Assembly: GCA_046706185.1 (NCBI GenBank)
Contig: JBJKPR010000056.1
Location: 18,008-82,007, forward strand
Reading direction: 5' to 3'
Source of the DNA: JAJZXY01 sp046706185
GTDB taxonomy: Archaea > Thermoplasmatota > Thermoplasmata > Sysuiplasmatales > Sysuiplasmataceae
Length of the DNA: 64,000 nt
Shown here: piece after piece, positions 50,928-59,418 of the stretch
How the letters are laid out: each line of letters begins with the position of its first letter
How positions within the stretch are numbered: position 1 is the stretch's first letter
Translations under genes and position numbers: made by a program
The notes under the pieces: model-generated
What the model saw: only the letters and a program-made list of their open reading frames with translations
Told to the model about the DNA's origin: nothing
Database searches by the model: none

Positions 50928-52338
50928 TGGAAGCACTGCCCCCAAGTAACCCCATGACCCGATCGGCCATGACCTTGTGTCCTGTCCAGAGCCTGAAAGA
51001 GTGCACCGCCTGTCTCGCAAGAAGTTCATGGCCACCCACGAACATGGATGACTGACTGGCTGCAAGCTGCATGAACGGGGTCCGGTGACCGGAATAAACA
51101 AAGTCGACAATCGCCCCGAATTCGCATTCGAGCAGGTAGTCAGGCAGCTTCTCATCGGCCGAAGCCATGCCCAGCGGAGTGCAGTTCACGAGAAGGTCGA
51201 ACGATCCGCGTTTGCCGTCGAATTCCTGAAGGCCGAATTCAGCCGCCAGGCTCTTCCTGCTTTGTGCATTCCTGGCAGCGATGCTGGTCGATGTATTGCG
51301 CAGAGCATAGGCGGCAGCCCTTGCTGCCCCTCCGCTTCCGAATATAAGGGCACTCTCGTGCCTGAGACCGGAGAGAACTTCGGAGAAGGCGGTCACGTCC
51401 GTATCGTAGCCCGTGAACCTGCCCTCCCTGCATACAACAGTATTGACGGCACCTGCAGCTGAGGCAGTTGCGTCAGACCCGTCCACGAGCTGAAGCGCTT
51501 CTTCCTTGAAAGGCATTGTGACGTTGAAACCGTCGATTTCAGCATATCTCGCTGCGTCGAAGAAATCGCGGAGCTCCTCCCTGTCTACAGGGTACCTGAG
51601 GTACAGGCCAGTAGTTCCGCTCTCCTCAAGGAGGGTGCTGTGTATCAATGGCGAGAGGCTGTGATCGGTCGCTTCCTTCGAGCCGACTATGCCCAGTACT
51701 GCGCCGTTTCTGGCAGAGAGCATCTCTCCAACGGTGAGCTGCCCGGCGGCTGTTCCATCACCTGTCGCGGGACGCGCGTATGAGACGGGCGACCCTTTCC
51801 GCAGAGAGGCTATCCTGGATAGTGTTCCCTTCTCTCCTGTCGAAAACGCAATTGCCTGCCTTTGACCCTGCGGGAGCCCGTCCGCAGCTTTGCACGGAAG
51901 CACAGATCTTGCATACCCTCCGCCGGTGTTGATGCACTTCACCACCGAGGCGGCAGACATGCCTGAAAGCATCAGGTCAACCGCCTCCTCCCTGGAATGA
52001 AGTTCTCCGTGGAAAGAAAGTATGAGCCTGTCCTTCAGCTCCTGGGGCAGATCGGGCCAGCCTGAGTCCGTCCTCTCAAGGTCGACAAAGTCGAATAAAC
52101 CGGCGATCCTCCTCATCCCCTCTCCGGCCAGCAGCTCAAGAGATTTGCCCTTGAATGTTGCTATGGTCTTTGCCTGGATTGAAGAGAGGAGGATAAGGTC
52201 ATCGAAAGTAGGCGTCGTGAGACTGTCGATCCTGAACTCCACACCCTCGGCTCCGCGAGCGAGTGAAGCGAGGGCCGTTGAGATCATTTCTGGTATACTG
52301 CCTGATGAGATTGATGCGCATATCAACTGGAACTTCAC
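50920..52338 (-). CDS. aroDE: 3-dehydroquinate dehydratase (type I) - shikimate dehydrogenase fusion
   Basis: The 472-residue bifunctional protein has an N-terminal type-I dehydroquinase (about 1-205: GVEFRIDSL with the general Glu-x-Arg motif, LILSFHGELHSREEA with the catalytic His, SVVKCINTGGG with the Schiff-base Lys) and a C-terminal shikimate dehydrogenase (about 210-472: VGSKEATDHSLSPLIHSTLLEE, GFNVTMPFKEEAL, ALIFGSGGAARAAAYAL, LLVNCTPLGM). Fusion performs two successive steps, 3-dehydroquinate to shikimate, as the plant DHQ-SDH enzyme does. It overlaps aroB' by 4 nt. Confidence 0.93.
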   Translation of the reverse strand: MKFQLICASISSGSIPEMISTALASLARGAEGVEFRIDSLTTPTFDDLILLSSIQAKTIATFKGKSLELLAGEGMRRIAGLFDFVDLERTDSGWPDLPQELKDRLILSFHGELHSREEAVDLMLSGMSAASVVKCINTGGGYARSVLPCKAADGLPQGQRQAIAFSTGEKGTLSRIASLRKGSPVSYARPATGDGTAAGQLTVGEMLSARNGAVLGIVGSKEATDHSLSPLIHSTLLEESGTTGLYLRYPVDREELRDFFDAARYAEIDGFNVTMPFKEEALQLVDGSDATASAAGAVNTVVCREGRFTGYDTDVTAFSEVLSGLRHESALIFGSGGAARAAAYALRNTSTSIAARNAQSRKSLAAEFGLQEFDGKRGSFDLLVNCTPLGMASADEKLPDYLLECEFGAIVDFVYSGHRTPFMQLAASQSSMFVGGHELLARQAVHSFRLWTGHKVMADRVMGLLGGSASNA

Positions 52339-53363
52339 CTTTCTTGTATTGTCTCGTCTACCTTCATTCCGAAGTGCCTGCCCCCGTCGCTGACATGCAC
52401 GAGTACCTTGTCGCCCTTCTTGAGTGATGTCACGGGAAGGGCACCTGTGCCGGAGCAGAGGTTGACTGTTTCCGCATTCTGGAGAATAATGCTGCAGTCT
52501 TTCCCTCCCGCACGTGCCTGCACAAGCAGCAGTGGCCTTCTTTCTATCTTTACCCTCCCCACAGTGACGAGCCTCACTGTTCCGTCATTCCTGACGGCGA
52601 GCACCTCGCTTCCTGCCGAGAGTTCTGAAAGGTATCCTGTCCTCCCCTCCGGGAGGGCTATATAGGAATGGACCGGGCCGGCGTTGACCCTGAAGGGCCG
52701 TGAGTTCACATACCTTGTCTCGAGCGTCTCCGAGTGAACCAGGAACGAGGCCGAGGACTGGGAACCTACAAGCATCCCTTCTCCGACTTCCAGAAGGGAG
52801 CATGTGTCCACACATACACGATCGCCCATGCCCGCCGGAGTAACGGACATGATTTCAGCCTCCTGAAGTGCAAATGCGTGTACGGCCCCAGCTGTAAGCG
52901 AGGAGAATTCACCCAGTGCAGAAGGAGAGGACGGTGATATGAGCAGGCCGTTGACACCTTTTTCCAGCGTCTGCATGAAGAGGCGAGCTTCGGATACCGT
53001 GCGGACCTCGGCTATCAGTTTCACGTTTCTTGAACCGCACTGGGCTATCAGGTTCTCAAGGGGTATTACCTTCCAATCGCTGGTCTCCACCACGAGATAC
53101 TCGCAGTCAAGCTCTTCATCGGCCGGCATGTCATCCGCGCTCCTGATTGCGATGAACCTGCCGGATCTCCGGCCGTCAACAACCACGCTGCCGTCTTCGA
53201 TCAGTATCGGTATGAAGTTGGCAGCAGAGGTCATGCCCGCGTCTTCACTCCTTACAACGATCTCGGAGAAGCCCCTTTGAATGGATTCCAGAATAGTGTG
53301 CTGCCTTGCGGCAGCATCCCCTATGTTGTCAGTCCTGACCCAGAGTATGAGACCGGCAGTCAA
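52335..53363 (-). CDS. aroB': 3-dehydroquinate synthase II (AroB')
   Basis: The 342-residue enzyme is the archaeal replacement of AroB: it oxidatively deaminates and cyclises 2-amino-3,7-dideoxy-D-threo-hept-6-ulosonate to 3-dehydroquinate with NAD. Recognised by LDCEYLVVETSDWKVIPLENLIA, LLISPSSPSALGEFSSL, AEIMSVTPAGMGDRVCVDTCSLLEVGEGMLVGSQSS and the beta-rich tail RPFRVNAGPVHSYIALPEGRTGYLSEL, which are family blocks of MJ1249-type proteins. It is translated from a 4-nt overlap with aroA'. Confidence 0.93.
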   Translation of the reverse strand: MTAGLILWVRTDNIGDAAARQHTILESIQRGFSEIVVRSEDAGMTSAANFIPILIEDGSVVVDGRRSGRFIAIRSADDMPADEELDCEYLVVETSDWKVIPLENLIAQCGSRNVKLIAEVRTVSEARLFMQTLEKGVNGLLISPSSPSALGEFSSLTAGAVHAFALQEAEIMSVTPAGMGDRVCVDTCSLLEVGEGMLVGSQSSASFLVHSETLETRYVNSRPFRVNAGPVHSYIALPEGRTGYLSELSAGSEVLAVRNDGTVRLVTVGRVKIERRPLLLVQARAGGKDCSIILQNAETVNLCSGTGALPVTSLKKGDKVLVHVSDGGRHFGMKVDETIQER

Positions 53364-54157
53364 CTGTGCACCAACATTTTCATTGCTTCATCCTGCGTCG
53401 TTTCCTGGAATAGCATCGAGCTCACCGCAGCGGTAATTTTCCTGGGTTCCTTGTGCTGCCATATGTTCCTCCCTATCGAGACGCCCTTGGCCCCCGCCTT
53501 CATCGAACCGGCAACCATTGCGAGCACTTCCCGATCCGAATCAATCTTGGGACCGCCAGCGATCAGTATCGGGGCAGGACAGCCCCTGACAACTTCCCTG
53601 AACGTCTCTTCGTCGCCTGTGTAGTTCACCTTCACGACGTCGGCTCCCATCTCTGCGCCAACTCTTGCGACATGCTTTATCAGGTCAACGTCGTAGGGGT
53701 CGCCTATGTCCTTGCCGCGGGCATACATCATTGCCAAAAGCGGCATTCCCCAGTTCCTGCAGTCGGCAACTATCGAACCCATGTCCTGAAGCATCTTCTC
53801 ATCGTCGTCCGAGCCAACGTTGACATGTATGGAGACGCCGTCCGCTCCGAGCTGTATTGCCTCCTCCACGTCCGTGACTATCACCTTACTGTTCGGCCTT
53901 GGAGAGAGGCTTGTGCTTGCCGAAAGGTGAACGATGAGCCCGACATCCCTTCCGTATCCCCGGTGGCCGTGCTCGACCAAACCTTTATGTATGACAATCG
54001 CAGTCGCGCCACCAAGTGACACGCTATTAATTGTCTCCTGAATGTCGACGATGCCTGGAATAGGCCCGTCGGAAATTCCGTGGTCCATGGGGACGACAAG
54101 TGCGTTTCCTGTATTCCTTTCAAAAATCCTTTCGAGTCTGATATCTTTTCCGATCAT
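53360..54157 (-). CDS. aroA': 2-amino-3,7-dideoxy-D-threo-hept-6-ulosonate synthase (AroA')
   Basis: The 265-residue class-I aldolase-fold enzyme transfers a C3 unit from 6-deoxy-5-ketofructose-1-phosphate onto L-aspartate semialdehyde, the first archaeal shikimate step. Motifs are RIFERNTGNALVVPMDHGISDGP, GATAIVIHKG, IHVNVGSDDDEKML, DVVKVNYTGDEETF (Schiff-base Lys) and PILIAGGPKIDSDRE, ending GRNIWQH. I chose ATG 54157 because the TATA at 54191-54198 predicts a start near 54168; the GTG at 54184 would lie upstream of the transcript. First gene of the superoperon. Confidence 0.93.
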   Translation of the reverse strand: MIGKDIRLERIFERNTGNALVVPMDHGISDGPIPGIVDIQETINSVSLGGATAIVIHKGLVEHGHRGYGRDVGLIVHLSASTSLSPRPNSKVIVTDVEEAIQLGADGVSIHVNVGSDDDEKMLQDMGSIVADCRNWGMPLLAMMYARGKDIGDPYDVDLIKHVARVGAEMGADVVKVNYTGDEETFREVVRGCPAPILIAGGPKIDSDREVLAMVAGSMKAGAKGVSIGRNIWQHKEPRKITAAVSSMLFQETTQDEAMKMLVHS

Positions 54158-54190
54158 GGTAAATCTTGTCAGGTTTCTAGCCACACAACA

Positions 54191-54198
54191 TATTTATA
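54191..54198. promoter_or_regulatory. Symmetric TATA element shared by aroA' superoperon and ACT regulator
   Basis: TATTTATA, which read on the minus strand is TATAAATA, lies 36-37 nt from each start codon (54157 and 54230). With about 26 nt spacing both transcripts would carry 9-11-nt leaders. It can serve both directions, so the genes compete for one preinitiation complex. Confidence 0.6.
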
Positions 54199-54229
54199 CA
54201 TTATTGTACAGATATATGCGCTGAAGTAC

Positions 54230-54730
54230 ATGTGGGAAGATATCGCACGCGAATTCGGCATTTACCCGGGCCAGTCCAAGGTCGCCCGGATGATGATCAA
54301 GTTAGGTCTGCGGGTCAGGGATGCGAAGATATTTTGCGGCAACGTAAGGCTGAGTGATGTGGCGCTGGCCAGGTCGGTTGGTGTTGACCGGCGGGTAGTA
54401 AGAGCGACAGCCGAAACAATAAGCAGAGACCCTGAGCTGATGAGGTTCTTCGGGAACCTCCAGCCAGTGGCAAACCTGAGTCAGGTGGCCCATGATATGA
54501 AGTGGGGAACGGTGGAGATCAGTGTAGACAACGCGGACCAGCCAGGCATACTTGCAGACGTTTCCAGGATCATAGCGGATGCGGGTATCAGCATCAGGCA
54601 GGCCATCGTTGAGGATCCGGAGCTCAACGAAGACCCGAAGCTTTATGTCGTGACAGGTTCGGAAGTGCCTGCAGAACTGATACCGCTGCTCAGGAATGCG
54701 AAGGGAGTGAGGGAACTCACTTTGAGGTGA
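54230..54730 (+). CDS. ACT-domain regulator of amino acid metabolism (COG2150-like)
   Basis: The 166-residue protein has an N-terminal helix-rich DNA-binding-like part (about 1-75: IAREFGIYPGQSKVARMMIKLGLRV, DVALARSVGVDRRVVRATAE) and a C-terminal ACT domain (about 90-166: VEISVDNADQPGILADVSRIIADAGISIRQAIVED) that binds an amino acid. It is divergent from aroA' on the shared TATA, so it probably senses an aromatic amino acid or aspartate-derived effector and regulates the superoperon; this is inference from position. ATG 54230 chosen from the TATA spacing; the open frame extends 50 codons upstream into the aroA' gene. Confidence 0.85.
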   Translation: MWEDIAREFGIYPGQSKVARMMIKLGLRVRDAKIFCGNVRLSDVALARSVGVDRRVVRATAETISRDPELMRFFGNLQPVANLSQVAHDMKWGTVEISVDNADQPGILADVSRIIADAGISIRQAIVEDPELNEDPKLYVVTGSEVPAELIPLLRNAKGVRELTLR

Positions 54731-54744
54731 TGCGCGGGCAGCTC

Positions 54745-57700
54745 TCAGATCCTGACCAGACCGGGTCTTCCCGATATTCCGAATTCGATTGCCTCGGCCA
54801 TGAGCCTGGCTCCCCTTATTGTTGTGACAAGCGGTATGCCTGTTTCGACGGCAACACGCCTCATCATCGAGCCGTCACGGACGCTGCCGGAGGCTATTCG
54901 GGGTGTGTTTATTACGAGGGACACTTTCCCTGACCTCATTAGTCCGATCGCGTCCGGTTTCAGCTTCTCTGCCAGCTTGTACGCCCTTTCGGCACCTATG
55001 CCGTGGTTCTCCAGGAATTCCTGTGTACCTCTTGTTGCATATATCCCGAAGCCGAGCGACCTGAGCTTCTCCGCTATCGGAAGCAGCTGCTCCTTGTCCG
55101 TGTCCCTGACTGTCAGGTAAACTGAACCGGCCGTGGGCAGCCTGTACCCTGCGGCGGTGAACCCTTTCCATGCCGCCTCTGCATAGCTGCGCCCTATGCC
55201 CATCACCTCGCCTGTGCTCTTCATTTCCGGCCCCAGCACGCTGTCGACTCCCCTGAGTTTGAGGAATGGAAAAACCGAGACCTTCACCGCTATCCTTTCC
55301 CCGATCCTGCTTCTCAGGTCAAATTCATCTAGTGAATGGCCCAGGATCGCCTTCGTCGCAATCTTGGAGAGGGGTATGCCCGTTGACTTCGATACGAAGG
55401 GCACTGTCCTGCTCCCCCTCGGGTTCGCCTCCAGAACATAAACCTTCCCGTCTTTCACCGCGAACTGGTAGTTGGCCAGCCCCTTGACGTGAAGGGAAGC
55501 GGTCAGCAGGTTTGCCTGCCTTTCGATCTCCGCCACTTCATCCGAAGTCAGTGTCTGCGGAGGCATTACCATCGTTGCATCGCCGGAGTGTACGCCTGCG
55601 GCCTCAACATGCTCAAGTATGCCGCCTATGAATGCCTTCGTGCCGTCGGAGACAACGTCGACGTCTACCTCCACAGCATTGGAGAGGTAACGCTCTATGA
55701 GCAGTCCGTTGCTACTCGATAATCCGGTGTCGGAGAGATAAGACTTCATCTGATCCTCGTCAAAGACTATCTCCATCCCCCTGCCCCCTATGATGTGCGA
55801 AGGTCTCAGTATCAGAGGGTAGGAAAGCCTGCTTGCGGATGCAAGCGCCTCACCCACGGAGAACGCCTCCAGCGATGCTGGCTGCTCCAGTCCCAGCCCC
55901 CTGACGAAGTCTGAAAACTGCTTCCTGTTTCCTGCAAGGAGGAGAGAGGAAGGCGGTGTTCCGAGGACGGTGACAAGCGGTTCGCCGTTCAGTTCCATTG
56001 CTGCATTGAGCGCGGTCTGGCCCCCGAACTGGGTCATTATCCCCAGCGGCTTCTCACGCCTGACAACATCCATTATGTCGTTGCGTGTCAAAGGTTCAAA
56101 ATACAGCCTAGAGCTCAGGTCGAAGTCAGTGGATACAGTTTCCGGGTTGTTGTTGATGATCACTGCATCGTACCCTTCCTCTCTCGAGGTTATTGCCGCA
56201 TGGACACAGCAGTAGTCGAACTCAATTCCCTGGCCAATGCGAATCGGGCCGCCGCCGATTATCAGTATTCCTTTCCTGCCGGACTCCCTTACCTCATCGG
56301 CTCCCCTGGTTGTTCCGTAATAGTAGGGAGTCTGTGCCTCGAACTCCGCAGCGCACGTATCCACCATCCTGAAGACCCTGCCTCCCGAGTAGTGGGTGCC
56401 CGCGAGCTGCGACAGGTAATCGGGGCTGAACCCGAGACGAAGCGCCTCTTCCACAGCCCCCTCCTCCCCCGCTTTCACTGCGGCAGCAGTGTCCACCATT
56501 AGCTTCATCTTGTTGAGGAAGAAGGCGTTCCAGCCGCATTCCCTCCTGATCCTTCCCACCGGAAAGGAGCGGCGGAGCGCCTCGATTATCGCATATATGC
56601 GCCTGTCTGACGGTCTTCTCAGCTCCTCAACTATCTGCCTGTCCGGCCAGGAGCCGACATCACCGGTATCGAGGTCCATGAGCCCCACCTCAAGTGACCT
56701 GAGTGCCTTCAGCATGGCCTCCTCGAACGACCTTCCGATTGCCATTGTCTCACCGGTGCTCTTCATCTGCGTCCCGATATTCCTGTCCGCAAACCTGAAC
56801 TTGTCAAACGGCCATCTGGGTATCTTGACAACGACGTAGTCAAGCGCAGGTTCGAATGCGGCCATAGTTTTCTTTGTGATCGCATTCTCTATCTCGTCAA
56901 GTCGCAGGCCAAGCGCTATCTTCGCGGCAACACGAGCTATCGGGTAGCCCGTGGCTTTCGATGCAAGCGCCGAGCTCCTTGAAACGCGCGGGTTTACCTC
57001 CACCACCCTGAAATCGCGCGTGCGAGGGTGGACGGCAAACTGAACATTGCAGGCACCTTCAATTCCCAGGATCTCTACGATCCTCAGGGCGGCGCTTCTG
57101 AGCATCTGATGGTCCCTGTCGCTGAGTGTCTGGGCGGGCGCCACGACGATACTGTCGCCCGTATGTATGCCCATAGGATCCAGGTTCTCCATGCTGCATA
57201 TTATGACACTGTTGCCCGCTGAGTCCCTGACGACCTCATACTCATATTCTTCCCAGTTGAGTATGCTTTCCTCAACTATCACCTGCCCTATCCTCGAACT
57301 GGCCAGTCCTGTCCCTACAACATACTCAAGCTCCTCGTCGCTTCTGACTATCCCGCTTCCTGTTCCGCCGAGCGTGTAGGCTGACCTGATCATTACAGGG
57401 TACCCTCCAAGTTCCCGGACGTAGTTCTTGGAGTCTGCAATGCTGGTGCAAGTGAAGCTCTTCGCAACAGGAAGACCTCCACGGATCATCGTTTCCCTGA
57501 AAAGTTCCCTGTCCTCTGCAGCCGTGATTGCAGACTGGTTGGATCCCAGAAGCCTGACTTGCTTTCCTGAATGCGCCGATTTCTCTGAAAGCTCGGTGCA
57601 GAGGTTGAGCGCAGTCTGTCCGCCCATGCCGCTGAAGATGCCGTCTATTCCCTCCTCCTCGACTATCCTGCTTACTGTCTCAACCGTCATCGGTTCAATG

Positions 57701-57900
57701 TACACTGTGTCGGCAATCTCCCTGTCGCTCTGGATTGTTGCAGGATTTGAGTTGAGCAGCACAACATGCACCCCTTCCTCCCTGGCCGCCTTGCATGCCT
57801 GGCTCCCGGAGAAGTCAAACTCTGCCGCCTGACCAATCACTATGGGACCAGAACCTATCACAAGCACTTTCCTCAGAGTAGGATCCACAGGCATTCTCAA
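54745..57900 (-). CDS. carB: Carbamoyl-phosphate synthase large subunit
   Basis: The 1051-residue enzyme makes carbamoyl phosphate from bicarbonate, ammonia and two ATP for pyrimidines and arginine. Two ATP-grasp halves are visible (about 5-540: KVLVIGSGPIVIGQAAEFDFSG, GGQTALNLCTEL; about 545-920: ILIIGGGPIRIGQGIEFDYCCVHA, FGGQTALNAAMEL), each with ATP-grasp EVNPR/EANPR motifs, and a C-terminal MGS-like domain (about 930-1051) that normally binds allosteric effectors. It overlaps carA by 4 nt (TTGA); ATG 57894 is an alternative start. Confidence 0.96.
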   Translation of the reverse strand: MRMPVDPTLRKVLVIGSGPIVIGQAAEFDFSGSQACKAAREEGVHVVLLNSNPATIQSDREIADTVYIEPMTVETVSRIVEEEGIDGIFSGMGGQTALNLCTELSEKSAHSGKQVRLLGSNQSAITAAEDRELFRETMIRGGLPVAKSFTCTSIADSKNYVRELGGYPVMIRSAYTLGGTGSGIVRSDEELEYVVGTGLASSRIGQVIVEESILNWEEYEYEVVRDSAGNSVIICSMENLDPMGIHTGDSIVVAPAQTLSDRDHQMLRSAALRIVEILGIEGACNVQFAVHPRTRDFRVVEVNPRVSRSSALASKATGYPIARVAAKIALGLRLDEIENAITKKTMAAFEPALDYVVVKIPRWPFDKFRFADRNIGTQMKSTGETMAIGRSFEEAMLKALRSLEVGLMDLDTGDVGSWPDRQIVEELRRPSDRRIYAIIEALRRSFPVGRIRRECGWNAFFLNKMKLMVDTAAAVKAGEEGAVEEALRLGFSPDYLSQLAGTHYSGGRVFRMVDTCAAEFEAQTPYYYGTTRGADEVRESGRKGILIIGGGPIRIGQGIEFDYCCVHAAITSREEGYDAVIINNNPETVSTDFDLSSRLYFEPLTRNDIMDVVRREKPLGIMTQFGGQTALNAAMELNGEPLVTVLGTPPSSLLLAGNRKQFSDFVRGLGLEQPASLEAFSVGEALASASRLSYPLILRPSHIIGGRGMEIVFDEDQMKSYLSDTGLSSSNGLLIERYLSNAVEVDVDVVSDGTKAFIGGILEHVEAAGVHSGDATMVMPPQTLTSDEVAEIERQANLLTASLHVKGLANYQFAVKDGKVYVLEANPRGSRTVPFVSKSTGIPLSKIATKAILGHSLDEFDLRSRIGERIAVKVSVFPFLKLRGVDSVLGPEMKSTGEVMGIGRSYAEAAWKGFTAAGYRLPTAGSVYLTVRDTDKEQLLPIAEKLRSLGFGIYATRGTQEFLENHGIGAERAYKLAEKLKPDAIGLMRSGKVSLVINTPRIASGSVRDGSMMRRVAVETGIPLVTTIRGARLMAEAIEFGISGRPGLVRI

Positions 57901-58976
57901 ACACCTTTTTCCACTATTCTCCTGAATGTGTCATAGATGAAGGAGGTGTCCGAAGGGCCCGGACCTCCTTCAGGATGGTACTGGGTAGTGAATACCCTGC
58001 CGTTGTCATGCATCAGCCCTTCCACAGTTCCGTCGTTCAGGCTCCTCTGGTTCACACTGAGGGGCGTATTTTCAAGCGAGCCCTCCCTGACGCCGAAGCC
58101 GTGGTTCTGCGATGTGATATACACTCTCTCCCCGAGCCTGACGGGGTGGTTGATGCCCCTGTGCCCGAAGCTGAGTTTGTAGGTGGAGGCGCCCTGCGAG
58201 AGAGCGACAAGCTGATGCCCCAGGCAGATGCCCAGGACTGGGAGTGTATCGCAGAGCCTGCCAAGCATGGAGAGCGTGGGTTTCAAGGCAGGATGTGAAG
58301 GATCGCCGGGACCGCTTGAGACCACAATGCAGTCCGGTGAAAGTGATACGACATCGTCATAGCTGCTCGAATAGGGGACAACGTACGTCTCGAACCTGGA
58401 GGAGATGTCGCGGAGCAGGTTCTTCTTCATGCCGCAGTCCACTATGACAGCCCTTGGTCCGCTGCCGAAGGGGCCTCTGACACGAGAGGTGCTGACTTCC
58501 CCTACGAGGTTATCCTCCCACACATCCCCCATTGACGCGAGCTCCCTGAGCCTGGACTCGACTTCGGCACCGGAAGGATGGCACAGGATCATGCCCTTCA
58601 TTGTTCCACTCGTCCTGACCCTGCGGACAAGGCTTCTCGTGTCAATTCCCCGGATGCCTGGGATCATATGCCTGTCGAGATAGCTGTCCAGGCGTGAACC
58701 ACTGCCAGAGGGCATTGAGGCATTCTCGGAAACAACAATGCCGCGCACGTGGGGGGAAACAGATTGGAGTGTTGAGGAGCTGAACCTGTAGTTGCCTATG
58801 AGCGGATAGCTGAAGACAAGTATCTGTCCCCTGTAGGAAGGGTCTGTGATCGATTCTTCAAAGCCTGTCATTGAGGTGGAGAAAACGACTTCGCCGTACG
58901 TGTCGGCAGGATGACCGAAAATGCCGCCCTCATAAAAAGTTCCGTCCTCGAGCAGCAGCAAACCTGCATCTTTCAA
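57897..58976 (-). CDS. carA: Carbamoyl-phosphate synthase small subunit
   Basis: The 359-residue glutamine amidotransferase feeds ammonia to CarB. N-terminal domain signature ALLLLEDGTFYEGGIFGHPADT and GEVVFSTSMTGFEE; catalytic part with VVSSGPGDP, VLGICLGHQLVALSQG (Cys251), RVYITSQNHGFGV and TTQYHPEGGPGPSDT (His and Glu). The family length is normal. Initiation is at TTG 58976, in AT-rich sequence without a clear ribosome site. The pair is a two-gene operon, separate from the ACT gene with which it converges. Confidence 0.95.
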   Translation of the reverse strand: MKDAGLLLLEDGTFYEGGIFGHPADTYGEVVFSTSMTGFEESITDPSYRGQILVFSYPLIGNYRFSSSTLQSVSPHVRGIVVSENASMPSGSGSRLDSYLDRHMIPGIRGIDTRSLVRRVRTSGTMKGMILCHPSGAEVESRLRELASMGDVWEDNLVGEVSTSRVRGPFGSGPRAVIVDCGMKKNLLRDISSRFETYVVPYSSSYDDVVSLSPDCIVVSSGPGDPSHPALKPTLSMLGRLCDTLPVLGICLGHQLVALSQGASTYKLSFGHRGINHPVRLGERVYITSQNHGFGVREGSLENTPLSVNQRSLNDGTVEGLMHDNGRVFTTQYHPEGGPGPSDTSFIYDTFRRIVEKGV

Positions 58977-59081
58977 TTAAGATACCTTTGATGCATTATC
59001 ATCTGGTACTTATTAGTTTTTGGAAACGGAGGGCAGTGAAATGCAGCAGACCAAACCAACTGCACGTCCTCTGCCTTCATT

Positions 59082-59345
59082 TCAGAGGAAATTGCCGCGC
59101 CTGATGACGACTGCGAGCCCCGCCGCTGAAAGGATGGCAACGACCACGCCGACTGCAGAGAAGACAAGCTGATTGATAGCGTTCGGAGCAGTCGTGTTTG
59201 CACCCTGGGACAGGTCGTCGTGCTGGTAGGCCACAGGGGATACTGAAGTGGAGTGGAATGAGACAGGGTGAGCTGCCTGTATCAGGAGCAGGAACAGCAG
59301 CATGACGGCCGCCGCAGTCAAAGCAGTTGTGCCTGTTAAGTTCAT
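59082..59345 (-). CDS. Small two-helix membrane protein (87 aa)
   Basis: The product has an N-terminal helix or signal (about 5-27: ALTAAAVMLLFLLLIQA), a 30-residue polar segment with His and Asn, and a second helix (about 60-82: QLVFSAVGVVVAILSAAGLAVVI) ending in RRGNFL. Topology would be N-in/C-in with an extracellular loop, or, if the first helix is cleaved, a type-I anchored peptide. A TATA-like element at 59371-59378 gives a near-leaderless ATG 59345. No family recognised; it lies between carA and the CBS gene. Confidence 0.6.
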   Translation of the reverse strand: MNLTGTTALTAAAVMLLFLLLIQAAHPVSFHSTSVSPVAYQHDDLSQGANTTAPNAINQLVFSAVGVVVAILSAAGLAVVIRRGNFL

Positions 59346-59370
59346 GAATAGCCCCACGAGATCTAGGGTT

Positions 59371-59378
59371 ATTTATTT
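59371..59378 (-). promoter_or_regulatory. TATA box of the small membrane protein
   Basis: AAATAAAT on the minus strand, 26-33 nt before ATG 59345. Confidence 0.45.
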
Positions 59379-59418
59379 GTTGTCCAAAGATCCTCAGCAT
59401 TGACCCTGGAAAGAGTGC

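Noticed and set aside
54080..54229. Fifty-codon N-terminal extension of the ACT-domain protein
   Set aside because: It runs into aroA' coding sequence upstream of the shared TATA, and the family N-terminus begins at 54230.
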